DNA from: JAHBXE01 sp044222195
Lineage (GTDB): Bacteria; Planctomycetota; Phycisphaerae; Phycisphaerales; UBA1924
DNA length: 64,000 bases
Reading direction: 5' to 3'
NCBI GenBank assembly: GCA_044222195.1
Contig: JBGANS010000015.1
Coordinates: forward strand, 1-64,000
Position 1 is the first letter of the stretch; each line of letters opens with the position of its first letter. This document shows, piece after piece, positions 43,806 through 53,263 of the stretch. The notes beneath the pieces were generated by a model that ran no database searches, was not told where the DNA came from, and worked only from the letters and a program-made list of their open reading frames with translations. A program made the position numbers and the translations under genes.

Positions 43806-45236
43806 ATGCGGATCCTGCTGGTGAACTGGGCCAGGATTGAGAACGGGGCCGGCCACGGCGGCGGGGTCAACGGCTATTGCCTTTCGATCGGCCGGGAGCT
43901 GGCCCGTCTGGGCCACCAGGTCGCTTCCATTTCGTCCGGCACGCGGTACGAGCCACCCGCCGACGGTCGTCGCCCCTGCCGAATCGAACCTCGAGGACCC
44001 TTTGAGAACATCGACCGCTTTGAGGTCATCAACTCGCCCGTCATCGCCCCTTCGATGGCGCAGTTTCGCGAACCTCTCGGAGAGGTTTGCTCGCCGGACC
44101 TCGAGCGGGTCTTCCTTGAGTTCGTCGGTCGCCTTCGCCCCGATGTTGTGCACGTTCACAACATTGAGGGGCTTTCGGCCGGTTGCATTGCCGCGGCCAG
44201 GGAGTGCGGAGCCCGTGTGCTCTACTCACTCCACAACTACCACACGCTGTGCCCGCAGGTGTACCTGATGCAAGGCCATCGCCGACCGTGCATGTCCTAT
44301 GACCACGGGCGCGCGTGCCGTGAGTGCATCCCGAGCGCCGACCCCGAAGCGGAGCGGATTCGTCGAGCGAGTGAAGGGGGCACACGCCTGCCCGAACCCC
44401 TGATTCCTCACGCAATCCCGGCGCCGCCGTGGGAGACCATCGACCGGCCAGCCTGGCGGCCGCTCCTCAACATCATCCAGGCCGATCCCACTGCCCGCGG
44501 TGCTCCCAGTGACTATGCCCAGCGCCGCCGAGCCATGGTGGGCATGCTCAACTCCTGCCATCGAGTGCTCGCTGTTTCGGACTTTGTCCGCGCCAAGTTC
44601 GAATCGATGGGAGTCTCAGCCGACGTGCTCAAGACCCTTCGCATCGGTTCTCGAATGTCGGAACTCGCGGCCCGGGCGACACGCCCGCCACGCCTGCAGG
44701 GCCCGCTCCGAATTGCCTTTGTCGGCTACCACAACTGGTTCAAAGGCCTGCCGATGCTCCTCGACAGCCTGGAACTCCTGACCCCCGAGTATCTTCGAAA
44801 AATCCATCTGACCGTCTTCGCGATCAACCTCCCAGTGATCGAGCCGCACCTTCGCCGGCTGGAACCGCGCCTTGCCGGGATACGGACAGGCAACGGATAT
44901 GTCTACGAGGAGCTGCCGCGGCTCCTGCAAGGCATCGACGCGGGCATTGTCCCCAGCATGTGGTGGGACAACGCCCCCCAAACAGTCATGGAGTTCCACG
45001 CGTGCGGAATACCGGTGCTGGCGGCGGAACTGGGCGGAATTCCGGAGTTCGTTCGCGACGGTGTCGACGGGCTACTGTTTCGGGGCGCTGACCGATGGGA
45101 TCTGGCCCGAAAACTCGTGGAACTCGTGAGGCAGCCGGATCGTCTGGAATCCATGCGGGTCTCGGTGCGACCCCCTAAGTCCATCGAGGAACACGTGACG
45201 GAGTTGGAGCGGGAATACGCGGATCGAGTATCCTGA
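43806..45236 (+). CDS. GT4-family glycosyltransferase
   Basis: A 476-residue GT-B enzyme. The N-terminal acceptor domain starts MRILLVNWARIENGAGHGGG and contains LRPDVVHVHNIEGLSAGC and SLHNYHTLCPQVYLM. A short cysteine-bearing insertion (RPCMSYDHGRACRECIP, about residues 160-180) follows, seen also in the paralogue at 47092. The donor domain has LRIAFVGYHNWFKGLPMLLD and MEFHACGIPVLAAELGGIPE (about 400-420), the E-x7-E-like nucleotide-sugar site. It heads a three-gene glycosyltransferase run. The donor sugar cannot be predicted. Confidence 0.88.
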   Translation: MRILLVNWARIENGAGHGGGVNGYCLSIGRELARLGHQVASISSGTRYEPPADGRRPCRIEPRGPFENIDRFEVINSPVIAPSMAQFREPLGEVCSPDLERVFLEFVGRLRPDVVHVHNIEGLSAGCIAAARECGARVLYSLHNYHTLCPQVYLMQGHRRPCMSYDHGRACRECIPSADPEAERIRRASEGGTRLPEPLIPHAIPAPPWETIDRPAWRPLLNIIQADPTARGAPSDYAQRRRAMVGMLNSCHRVLAVSDFVRAKFESMGVSADVLKTLRIGSRMSELAARATRPPRLQGPLRIAFVGYHNWFKGLPMLLDSLELLTPEYLRKIHLTVFAINLPVIEPHLRRLEPRLAGIRTGNGYVYEELPRLLQGIDAGIVPSMWWDNAPQTVMEFHACGIPVLAAELGGIPEFVRDGVDGLLFRGADRWDLARKLVELVRQPDRLESMRVSVRPPKSIEEHVTELEREYADRVS

Positions 45237-45386
45237 ACTCCGTACCAAGCCCCCCCACCTTCCTCACGCACACCCGCCCGTTGGCAGTAGGGACCGGACT
45301 ACGACGAACCGCTTCGGACGCCCTTGCACCCCTGAACTGCCCCACCCCGCCCGGTCCCGTACCATCAGCCCGACTCAGGAGGTTTG

Positions 45387-47090
45387 TTGCCCGGACTCTC
45401 GTCACCCCAACTTGCTCCGCCCCCGCCCCAGGTCCAGGTTGGCCTGAAGCGTCCGGTGGAGGCCTCCGCCGAATCGGTCCGGGCTTCGCCGCGGGTGGCC
45501 GCCGTGATCGTCACCTGGAATCGATTTCGGGCCGTGGATGCGGTGCTTCGAGCTCTGGCCAGGCAGTCCTACAGCCTCAAGAACGTCGATGTGGTCGTGG
45601 TTGACAACGCATCGAGCGATGACACCAGCGGATGGATCGCCAGGGCCTGGCACCCGGATCGCACGTTCGACAATCCGACCCGGGCGGCCGACCAGCCGGA
45701 CTTCACCCGCTTGGTTTCCCCTGCGGCCAACGGAAACGGCAACGGCGGCAAGCACCACCCGTTCAGGTCTCTCTCGCTGGTGCGCAACGGCACCAACCAC
45801 GGCGGGTGCGGCGGCTTCAACACGGGCCTCGCATTTGTGGACCAGTTCCTCGACCTGCCCACCGAACCTGTCGACTACGCGTGGCTCGTCGACGACGACA
45901 TTGACCTTCCGGATGATGCGCTCGCTCAACTGGTCAAGACCGCCGATGCGGACGCCGGCGTGGGTCTCGTCGGGTCCCGTACCGTGGACTTTGACGACCG
46001 CAAGACCACCATCGAAACGACCATCTACTTCGACTTCGACAACGGCTGGATGGGCCCCGACCCGACTCCGGGGCACCCCGCCTTTGACAGCCACCAGCGC
46101 TGGGTGAACCAAGTCGGGGGAACCCGCGGCGACCTTCCCTTCACCGGCACTCGCGACGTGGACATCGTCTCCGCGTGCAGCCTGCTCGCCCGCTGGTCGG
46201 CGGTCAAAAAGGTCGGGTTCTGGGATAAGCGGTACTTCATCTATTGCGATGATGCGGACTGGTGCCTCCGTTTCGCCCGTGCGGGGTATCGCGTGGTGTG
46301 CGATCTCGACGCCGTGGTGTACCACACGCACTGGCTGGCCAAGCTCACTCCTTCGCGCGCGTATTACTCGCAGCGAAACCTCGTCTGGCTCGCGCAGAAG
46401 GTCATGTCCGGTCGGGCTCTCAAGCGTGCCACGCTCCGGCGCCTCGGCAACCTGATGGTCGACAGCCGCAAGGCCATGACCCACTGCCGGCTCTTCCACG
46501 CCGAGATCATCCGCCGCACCGCCGACGACATCGTCGCCAACCGCGGGGGCCGACTGCTTGATGAAGGCCCGCCATTCATGCCCTTGCTGGACGCGTTCCA
46601 CGTGGCCGACGCCCTCCGGCCCGACGCCACCATCCTCGTCATGTGCTCACACCCCGATTCGGTGCGATGGGCCGACGAACTGCGGGCAAGGACCGCTCAC
46701 GCGCTTGTGGACAGGGACCGCACCGAGCAGCAGCCGACATGGATCTATCTCGTCCGCTCCGATCTCAGTGACCCGACCAGGGACGAGCAAGGCGCGGCCC
46801 GCCGAATCAACTTTGAGCCCAACCGCCGCTCAAAGTGGCGGGTGCAGCGTGAGTTTCTTCTCTCGCCCCCGACAGCGGTCGTTATTTTCGAACAGAGCAA
46901 CGAATGCCCGCTCCTGCGAAGCCGCGTGAACATCCACGTCGATCGTCGCCGGCCCGGTCTGGCTCAGGTCGAACGTGACGGTGTTCGGCCCCGTATCGCG
47001 TTCCTCTGCCGCTGGGCCAGAACCGCCCTCCGCAGCACGTGGTACGGGATTTGGGTCCGGCCTTTCCACCATTCGGGCAGGTACGGTTGA
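45387..47090 (+). CDS. GT2-family glycosyltransferase, rhamnosyl/galactofuranosyl-transferase-like
   Basis: A 567-residue protein with a GT-A domain. VAAVIVTWNRFRAVDAVLRA opens the fold (about residue 35), VVVVDNASSDDTSGWIARAW follows, NHGGCGGFNTGLAF is typical of the GlfT2/WcaA-like branch, and the metal-binding motif is in WLVDDDIDLPDDAL (about 172-185). FIYCDDADWCLRFARAGYRV is the acceptor/catalytic segment. The C-terminal 200 residues are less conserved. Only TTG codons are available at the start, with AGGAGG just four bases upstream. It ends one base before the next start, so the run is tightly coupled. Confidence 0.85.
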   Translation: MPGLSSPQLAPPPPQVQVGLKRPVEASAESVRASPRVAAVIVTWNRFRAVDAVLRALARQSYSLKNVDVVVVDNASSDDTSGWIARAWHPDRTFDNPTRAADQPDFTRLVSPAANGNGNGGKHHPFRSLSLVRNGTNHGGCGGFNTGLAFVDQFLDLPTEPVDYAWLVDDDIDLPDDALAQLVKTADADAGVGLVGSRTVDFDDRKTTIETTIYFDFDNGWMGPDPTPGHPAFDSHQRWVNQVGGTRGDLPFTGTRDVDIVSACSLLARWSAVKKVGFWDKRYFIYCDDADWCLRFARAGYRVVCDLDAVVYHTHWLAKLTPSRAYYSQRNLVWLAQKVMSGRALKRATLRRLGNLMVDSRKAMTHCRLFHAEIIRRTADDIVANRGGRLLDEGPPFMPLLDAFHVADALRPDATILVMCSHPDSVRWADELRARTAHALVDRDRTEQQPTWIYLVRSDLSDPTRDEQGAARRINFEPNRRSKWRVQREFLLSPPTAVVIFEQSNECPLLRSRVNIHVDRRRPGLAQVERDGVRPRIAFLCRWARTALRSTWYGIWVRPFHHSGRYG

Positions 47091-47091
47091 G

Positions 47092-48930
47092 ATGTCCATC
47101 CCCGCAACCGCCGAGTTCGACCCCCGTGAGCCCGCGGCCCCGCCGGACTGGCCCCGTACCACTGAATCGCTGACGATCGCCCTTCTTGGATGGGCTCGCC
47201 TGTCGTACCAGGCCACGCAGGGTTCCGGCTACAACCTCTCGGCCTCGGAACTCGCCGCCGGCCTGGCGATGAGCGGGCACCGTGTCTTGTACCTCGCGTC
47301 GGGCCGAAAGTACAACCTGGTCCCCTGGGCGTACATCTCCGGATCTGAACGCTGGCGAGGCATCGAGTGTTTCGACCTGATCAACAGCCCGAACTTGTCC
47401 CCGGCGGCGTACAACTTTACCAACATGCCTTGCGAGCGGCGGTCTCGACGGACGACCTCGCTGGTGCTGAGATGGCTGAGGCAAGCCGGGGTGCAGGTCG
47501 TGCATGTGCACAGCCTGGAGGGCTTCCCGCTCGAACTCATCCGCGCCGTCCGCGAATCGGGCGTGCCCGTGGTGGTCACGCCGCACAACTATTGGTACGC
47601 CTGCCCTCAGGTGGACCTGATGTACCAGGAACGCGGCCTGTGTTTGGACTACGAGGGCGGGCGCCGATGCGAATCGTGCATGCGCCGCCGGACCCCCTGG
47701 GTTCACCGCCTGAAGCGGCGCGTGGGGCAGGCGATCGAATCCGTCGTTGGACAAGACACCACGGGCGCCGCGAGGATCCTGGCACGCGCGCTCGTCAAGC
47801 GGGCGCGCACCCTCTCCGGGCGAGTGGCCCCATCGCCGCCGCCCAACGCCCGAACCCCGGACCCCGAGAGTGCGTCGGGTCTCCAGCCTCGCGACGGGAT
47901 CGGCTCGGACGGCCTGATCCGGACCAACCTCGCGAAGGAAGCCTCCGACCATCTTCGAAAGCCGGTCGCGCCCACCACGTTCGACGCCAACGAACAGTTC
48001 CTTCGCGCCGACCACCACCTCACGGTGCTCAACGATTACGGCCGCCGCCGTTCGGACGGAGTCGCCGCCCTCGGATCGGCATCGGCCGTCATTCCTCCGA
48101 GCGACTACGTTCGACGTGTGTACGTGCGCATGGGGCTTGACGAACGCCACACCCGAGTCGTCCGTCTCGGTCAGCCGCACTTTGACCAGATCCACCGGCG
48201 CGCGAAACGCCACCCCTACTACAGCGTCCGCCCGTGGGACCCGCACACCTCGAACCGGCCGCTCCGGCTCGCGTTCCTCGGCGCGATGCGGCCGAGCAAG
48301 GGCATCGATGTGCTCGCCGATGCGATCGGCCTCCTGCCGAAGGAAGTCCGTCAACAGTGCCAGTTCCACATCCGGGCACTGGGATTCGACTGGCCGTTGC
48401 GGAAGCGACTGTCCGTCTTTCCCGAAGTCGCTTTCGGCGGCGGGTACGACATTCTGCAACTGCTTGGCGAGACGGGCGAATACGACGTCGGCCTGCTCCC
48501 GCACGTCTGGCTCGAGAACTCCCCGCTCGTCCTGCTCGAGCACCTTCACGCCGGCAAGTTCGTGATCTCGTCGCGGCTCGGCGGCGTCGTGGAGTGGCTC
48601 GACCCGCCGCGCAACGGCTTGCTGTGCGCCGGCGGGCGTGCCGACGAGCTCGCATCTTGTATCCAGCAGCTCGTCTCGGGGCGTGTGACGATCCCCAGCC
48701 CTCGCGAAGTTCACGCCGCGACGCCGATCCTGCAGAGCTATCCCGATCACATCCGTGAAGTGGAAGCGATCTATGCCGGCCTCGTCGCCGGACGATCCTT
48801 GAGCGAGATCCCCGGCCCCTCGACGCAAACTCACTCGCACGCGTCGCTCTCGCCCATCGAGGTCAGCGTCGCTGACCGCCGGTCGTCCGCGGCAGCGACG
48901 TCTCCACGACGGGCAACGACGCCTCGTTGA
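47092..48930 (+). CDS. GT4-family glycosyltransferase, paralogue of the gene at 43806
   Basis: A 612-residue GT-B enzyme. VQVVHVHSLEGFPLELIRAV and TPHNYWYACPQVDLMYQERG match the corresponding parts of the enzyme at 43806, with the same type of cysteine insertion (LCLDYEGGRRCESCMRRR). A long variable linker (about residues 205-320) separates acceptor and donor halves. The donor half has LRLAFLGAMRPSKGIDVLAD and VLLEHLHAGKFVISSRLGGV. The last 45 residues are Ser/Thr/Arg-rich, and their coding overlaps the end of the convergent dehydrogenase gene by 68 bases. Upstream in-frame starts exist but overlap the previous gene. Confidence 0.86.
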   Translation: MSIPATAEFDPREPAAPPDWPRTTESLTIALLGWARLSYQATQGSGYNLSASELAAGLAMSGHRVLYLASGRKYNLVPWAYISGSERWRGIECFDLINSPNLSPAAYNFTNMPCERRSRRTTSLVLRWLRQAGVQVVHVHSLEGFPLELIRAVRESGVPVVVTPHNYWYACPQVDLMYQERGLCLDYEGGRRCESCMRRRTPWVHRLKRRVGQAIESVVGQDTTGAARILARALVKRARTLSGRVAPSPPPNARTPDPESASGLQPRDGIGSDGLIRTNLAKEASDHLRKPVAPTTFDANEQFLRADHHLTVLNDYGRRRSDGVAALGSASAVIPPSDYVRRVYVRMGLDERHTRVVRLGQPHFDQIHRRAKRHPYYSVRPWDPHTSNRPLRLAFLGAMRPSKGIDVLADAIGLLPKEVRQQCQFHIRALGFDWPLRKRLSVFPEVAFGGGYDILQLLGETGEYDVGLLPHVWLENSPLVLLEHLHAGKFVISSRLGGVVEWLDPPRNGLLCAGGRADELASCIQQLVSGRVTIPSPREVHAATPILQSYPDHIREVEAIYAGLVAGRSLSEIPGPSTQTHSHASLSPIEVSVADRRSSAAATSPRRATTPR

Positions 48931-49891
48931 CGCAGTTCTCCAGCCGGCCGGTGTCCCTGAACACCTTCACGATTCGGACAGTCTCTTCCGCCACCGCCAG
49001 CTGCGCCTGGTCCGTTGAAGCCCCGCAATGATGCGTCAACGACGCCCCGGCGAGCGCGGCCGTCGGTGTCACGAACTCGCCTGGACTGGCGGGCTGATTC
49101 TCAAATACATCCAAGCCCACCCGGATCGAACGCGTCACCGACGCCTGGCACAGCGCGGCCTCGTCGACCACGCCTCCTCTGGACGTGTTGATGAACGTGG
49201 ATCCGGGCTTCATGGCCTCGAAGAACTCGCGGTTGCAGAACTTCGACGTCTCGGGGCTGAGCGCGATGTGCATGCTGACCGCATCGCACCTTGGAAGAAA
49301 CGCCAGGAGCTCTGACCGTGCCGCCCCGGCGTATTCCACGCCGTGGCTTCGGGCCAGCGCCGGCGTCAGCACTCTGTCCCACGCCGCGATATTCATTTCG
49401 AACGCCGCGGCACGCCGCGCGACCGCCTTTCCGATCGCGCCAAACCCGACCAGGCACAGCGTCGAACCTTTGAGCCCGCGAGCCCCCGTCGAATACTCCT
49501 TCTTGTCCCAGCGCCGGGCCTTGATCGCGGCGGTCTGTTCCGGGATCCGCCGGTCGCACGAAATGAGCAGGCCGAGCGTCAACTCCGCCACCGCCACGGC
49601 GTTCATGCCCGGACAGTTACACACGCCGATGCCTCGCCTCGTCGCCGCGGCGACATCAATGTTGTCGACCCCGGCGCCCGCCCGCACAATCGCCCGAAGG
49701 CCGACCGCGGCGTCAACAGCAGCTGCGGTCACCTTCTTGGACCGAACGACCAGGATCTCCGCCGTGCCTTTGCCGAGCGCCGCCGGGAGATCCTCCGCCT
49801 TGAGCGTGGCGTCGACCGTGACTTCGCACCCAAGCGCTCGCAATGCTGCGACACCCTCGGACCCGATGCTGTCGGCGATCAAAACTCGCAT
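48863..49891 (-). CDS. D-2-hydroxyacid dehydrogenase, SerA-like without ACT domain
   Basis: A 342-residue NAD-dependent dehydrogenase. The substrate-binding part has VRAGAGVDNIDVAAATRRGI (about residues 65-85). The Rossmann motif is LVGFGAIGKAVARRA (about 145-160). The catalytic triad Arg, Glu and His is in INTSRGGVVDEA, VFENQPASP and LTHHCGASTDQAQ. It resembles 3-phosphoglycerate dehydrogenase but lacks the regulatory ACT domain, so other 2-hydroxy acids are possible. Its last 68 bases overlap the 3' end of the convergent glycosyltransferase gene. Confidence 0.88.
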   Translation of the reverse strand: MRVLIADSIGSEGVAALRALGCEVTVDATLKAEDLPAALGKGTAEILVVRSKKVTAAAVDAAVGLRAIVRAGAGVDNIDVAAATRRGIGVCNCPGMNAVAVAELTLGLLISCDRRIPEQTAAIKARRWDKKEYSTGARGLKGSTLCLVGFGAIGKAVARRAAAFEMNIAAWDRVLTPALARSHGVEYAGAARSELLAFLPRCDAVSMHIALSPETSKFCNREFFEAMKPGSTFINTSRGGVVDEAALCQASVTRSIRVGLDVFENQPASPGEFVTPTAALAGASLTHHCGASTDQAQLAVAEETVRIVKVFRDTGRLENCVNEASLPVVETSLPRTTGGQRR

Positions 49892-49960
49892 TCGCACACT
49901 GTACGCCGGGCGCGCACCCTCTTCGTCCATCGAGACTTCGATCGGGCTCCCACTCAGGTG

Positions 49961-51010
49961 TTATTGAGAGTTGGTGATGACTTCTTTCGAGCCAAAGTCA
50001 ACGCCGCGAAGCCCGCCGCGGGTCCAGCGGTAATAGCCCCAACCAAGGTCCCCGGACGCGCCGGTGACGGCAGGAGGGTCCCACGAGCTGGGCACGTACT
50101 GGATGGGAGTCGGCCCGCCGGTCGGAGCGTTGGGCTGCCATCCGCGGTTGCAATCGAGGAACGACGTATTCCCGGGCACCTGGTTGTCACCCGTACGGCG
50201 GACCAGCACGGATGAGTCATAAGCCAAGAGCGGCTGCCGGCAGGACGCATGGCCCCAGAAGGGCGACTTGGTCCCGAAGTGACGCTGGTTCTGATCGTGA
50301 TACAGCACCTTCTGTGACGGATACTGGACGTCCGCCATCTTGCGGTTGCCCAGACGCGCCGTGCCGGGAATGAAGAACGTGTTCCACGCCCCCTGATAGA
50401 TACGTGATCCCACAGGGCTCGTGTCAAAGGCGTGGGGGGGAATCATGTAGCTCGAGCTGTACGGCCACCGCTTGTTCACGTCGCTCGGAGCGGGCTGCAG
50501 CGGACCGAACTGGCCCAAGTCGAACGAGCGCCAATCGTGCCACGACAAACGATTCCGGTCTTCCGGACAGACGACCGCCTTTTCGGGAAGGCGCGCCGCC
50601 AAGTAGTCCTGAATTACCAGATGGCTATACAGGATGTGCGGGATCCAAGTTCCGAGGAACGGCGCCACCGGGATATCCGGGCGATCGCCGCGACGATTCA
50701 GGATGTCGATGGCCTGGCACACCGCGGCATCGTTGTCGCTCGCGACCGCCGGCATGCCGGTCACCACGACCTGCGCGGTCCCGGGTCGCTTGACGTACAG
50801 CGTGAAGCTGGCGATGCGATCCTGGAACTCAGTGGAATAGCTCGCGTACGCGGTTCCGAACTGCTTCAGATTGGAATGGCAGATGCCCAGTCGCGCTGTC
50901 CGCCGGGCGGACGACAACGCGGGCAGCAGGATCCCGATGAGCAGCGCGATGATCGCGATCACTACGAGGAGTTCGATCAGTGTGAAACCACGCGTTGGAC
51001 GAATCTTCAT
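49961..51010 (-). CDS. Prepilin-like protein, second of a tandem pair
   Basis: A 349-residue protein with the prepilin start MKIRPTRGFTLIELLVVIAI and helix, then ICHSNLKQFGTAYASYSTEF. The body is highly similar to the gene at 51228: both contain WIPHILYSHLVIQDYLAARL or its near match, PEKAVVCPEDRNRLSWHDWR, and a shared ending VRRTGDNQVPGN...GWGYYRWTR. In the position where the paralogue has LLAFDGSV it has LLAYDSSV, so the Asp-Gly of the H-X9-DG-type region is lost. GGAG lies six bases before the ATG. It is probably an extracellular or surface structural protein. Confidence 0.83.
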   Translation of the reverse strand: MKIRPTRGFTLIELLVVIAIIALLIGILLPALSSARRTARLGICHSNLKQFGTAYASYSTEFQDRIASFTLYVKRPGTAQVVVTGMPAVASDNDAAVCQAIDILNRRGDRPDIPVAPFLGTWIPHILYSHLVIQDYLAARLPEKAVVCPEDRNRLSWHDWRSFDLGQFGPLQPAPSDVNKRWPYSSSYMIPPHAFDTSPVGSRIYQGAWNTFFIPGTARLGNRKMADVQYPSQKVLYHDQNQRHFGTKSPFWGHASCRQPLLAYDSSVLVRRTGDNQVPGNTSFLDCNRGWQPNAPTGGPTPIQYVPSSWDPPAVTGASGDLGWGYYRWTRGGLRGVDFGSKEVITNSQ

Positions 51011-51227
51011 GTATTTCTCCGCCGCGAATGCGACCGAGTTCCGCGCCCGCGCTTCGTTCCGCTCCAACCGTTCGCCGGGCGCCCCGCGACGATTGTGGGC
51101 CGTTTCGAGAATGCGAAGACGACCACCTACCTAAAACATACCACCAATACCCTAATCTGTCCAGCCCCTCTTGACGGCTTGGGGTTTGAGGGGAATCGGC
51201 CATCCGGCCCTTTGGGCTTCACAACCC

Positions 51228-52271
51228 TTAATAGACGTTGCCGCGAACCTCACTCCCTCCAAAATCAACCCCCTTGAGCCCGCAGCGGGTCCAGCGGTAG
51301 TAACCCCAGCCAAGGTCTGTCGGCCCCGTAATCGCGTTCGGCTCCCACGCACTGGGCGTGTAGCTGATCGGTGTCGGCCCTCCCGTGGGTGCGTTGGGCT
51401 GGCCACCCCGGTTGCAATCGGTGAAGTTCGTGGTTCCCGGCGCCTGGTTGTCTCCGGTGCGGCGTACAAGGACGGATCCGTCAAACGCCAGCAGGGGTTG
51501 GCGGCACGACGGCACGCCGAAGAACGGCTGCTTCTTTCCAAAGTGCCTCTGGTTCAGGTCGTGTTGATGAACCTTCTGCGAAGGGAACGCGACGTCCGCG
51601 ATCTTCCGGTTGCCGAGCGTTCCGTTGGTCGTCCCGGGGATGAAGTACGTGTTGTGGGCGTTCGCCTGGTAAATCCGCGTTCCCACCGGGTTGCGGTCAA
51701 ACGTGCTCGTCGGAGACATGTACGACGAGCTGTACGGCCACCGGTAGTTCTGCGGGTCCGTGCCCACCGGCTGCGGCTGATACATGTTCTGCTGAAACCC
51801 GCGCCAGTCGTGCCACGTGAGCCGGAATCGATCTTCCGGACACACCACGATCTTCTCCGGGAGCCTCGCGGCCCAGTAGTCCTGCAGAATCACATGGCTG
51901 TACAGAATGTGCGGTATCCAGTTCGGAAAGTTCGCGATCGTGATGTCCGGCCGGTCCGCCCGCCGGTTGAAGATGTCCACGACCTGCGCGACCGCCGCGA
52001 GCAGGTCCGTCCCCTGCGGGCCGATGTTCGACACGTATTGCTTGTTCGCACGCCACGAGAACGCCCAGATCCGATCCTGGAACTCTGACGAATAGCTCTG
52101 CGTCGCGATCCCGAACTGCTTGAGGTTCGACCCGCAGATCGCCAGGCGCGACGTCCGGCGCGCTTCGGCCAATGCGGGAAGTAGAATCCCGATGAGCAGC
52201 GCGATAATCGCGATGACCACCAGCAACTCAATCAAGGTGAAGCCACGCCGACGGTGTGTGAACTGCATCAT
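51228..52271 (-). CDS. Prepilin-like protein, first of a tandem pair
   Basis: A 347-residue protein with MMQFTHRRRGFTLIELLVVI and the rest of the type IV pilin-like helix. It closely parallels the downstream paralogue at 49961 along its full length and keeps LLAFDGSVLVRRTGDN. GGAGGG five bases before the ATG supports the start. The leaders of both genes share GCATTCGCGGCG just upstream of the ribosome-binding site, so the duplication included the 5' untranslated region. Product likely processed by a prepilin peptidase encoded elsewhere. Confidence 0.84.
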   Translation of the reverse strand: MMQFTHRRRGFTLIELLVVIAIIALLIGILLPALAEARRTSRLAICGSNLKQFGIATQSYSSEFQDRIWAFSWRANKQYVSNIGPQGTDLLAAVAQVVDIFNRRADRPDITIANFPNWIPHILYSHVILQDYWAARLPEKIVVCPEDRFRLTWHDWRGFQQNMYQPQPVGTDPQNYRWPYSSSYMSPTSTFDRNPVGTRIYQANAHNTYFIPGTTNGTLGNRKIADVAFPSQKVHQHDLNQRHFGKKQPFFGVPSCRQPLLAFDGSVLVRRTGDNQAPGTTNFTDCNRGGQPNAPTGGPTPISYTPSAWEPNAITGPTDLGWGYYRWTRCGLKGVDFGGSEVRGNVY

Positions 52272-52609
52272 GATTTCCCTCCGCACTTCGCCGCGAATGC
52301 GGCCGCGGAACACGTGAGGTGAGCCCGACACGAACGGCCGGGGCAAGAAACACCCGCACTTGTCAGACACGCCGCGCCGGGCGAGCACCACAACGCCGAC
52401 CTGTCTGACGCTTCCAATCTACCAACGGGCTCTTACCCAGTCCAGCCCGTTTTTCTCGAACACCAAGCGTTCGCAAATCGTTCGCAAGTCGTTAGAAAGT
52501 CCCGGCTGGCCTGTCACAACTCAGTGCTCGCCGTACCTTGTCGCGTGAAGCACAAACCCTTGCTGATCGCCCTGTTTACGTTCGCTGTCTCTCCTGCGCC
52601 TTCAAGACT
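52272..52609. other. Intergenic region upstream of the prepilin-like pair
   Basis: This 338-base gap separates the prepilin-like gene at 51228 from the cytochrome gene stop. It should hold the prepilin promoter (minus strand), which I cannot pinpoint. A CGTTCGCAA-type element occurs twice in tandem near 52468-52490. The stretch GGGCTGGAC on the minus strand, near 52438, also occurs upstream of the paralogue near 51165. I see no gene. Confidence 0.5.
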
Positions 52610-53245
52610 TCAGTCCGGGATTGCCGCTCCCTTGGCAACCCACTTGGCGACGAGCTTGGCGAACTCCGCGTGCGGCATCGGGGGCGGCGAGCGCCCATCT
52701 CCAGGATTCCAGCATCCCAGGACAAGCCCGTCTTCTGTGACGTGATGAACGATCTCCGCCAGAGTCTTTCCCCCGTTCAACTTCGGATCCTTGAACTGTC
52801 TCGCCAGGTCCGACGCGCTGCGGCCCTCGAACACCATCTTCATGTTCTCGGGGGGCAGGTGCCAGTTCGGGTTTCCCGGGGGCATGTTCGCACCAGGGAC
52901 GTTCTTGGCCTGGTGGCAGTTCGAGCACTTGAGCGCGTAAAGCCCTTTGCCGTCCGGCCCACGCTTCACGTTCTGGATGTGCGTACGGCTGTCGTCGCCC
53001 TGAAGCGGGGCATCTCCAGACGGGTGGCAGTTCATGCATCGAGGATGCTTGAACACGGCGTACGCCGCGACAAATGCGGCCTTCGACTCCGCCTCGTCCG
53101 TCGTTGAGTGGGCCGATGACGCGGCGCTCGGCTGCGTCGCCGGCTTGGCGGTGTTCGATTGACACGCCGCGCCCCCAACCGCCGCCGCCACAACGAGTGT
53201 GCACGCGGCACACCAAACCAGTTCACGTCGACTCAGTTCCGTCAT
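52610..53245 (-). CDS. Dihaem cytochrome c, partner of the isoquinoline-1-oxidoreductase-type enzyme
   Basis: A 211-residue exported protein with an N-terminal signal segment (LVWCAACTLVVAAAVGGAAC) that could also be a lipobox (GAAC). Two haem-binding sites, CMNCH (about residue 70) and CSNCH (about 108), lie in a cytochrome domain, with Met-rich MPPGNPNWHLPP as a possible ligand region. The C-terminal part (LVLGCWNPGDGRSPPPMPHA) is typical of cytochromes encoded next to iorAB. It starts 18 bases after the iorB-like stop and would take electrons from the hydroxylase. Confidence 0.86.
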   Translation of the reverse strand: MTELSRRELVWCAACTLVVAAAVGGAACQSNTAKPATQPSAASSAHSTTDEAESKAAFVAAYAVFKHPRCMNCHPSGDAPLQGDDSRTHIQNVKRGPDGKGLYALKCSNCHQAKNVPGANMPPGNPNWHLPPENMKMVFEGRSASDLARQFKDPKLNGGKTLAEIVHHVTEDGLVLGCWNPGDGRSPPPMPHAEFAKLVAKWVAKGAAIPD

Positions 53246-53263
53246 AACTCGTTCTCCGTGCGG

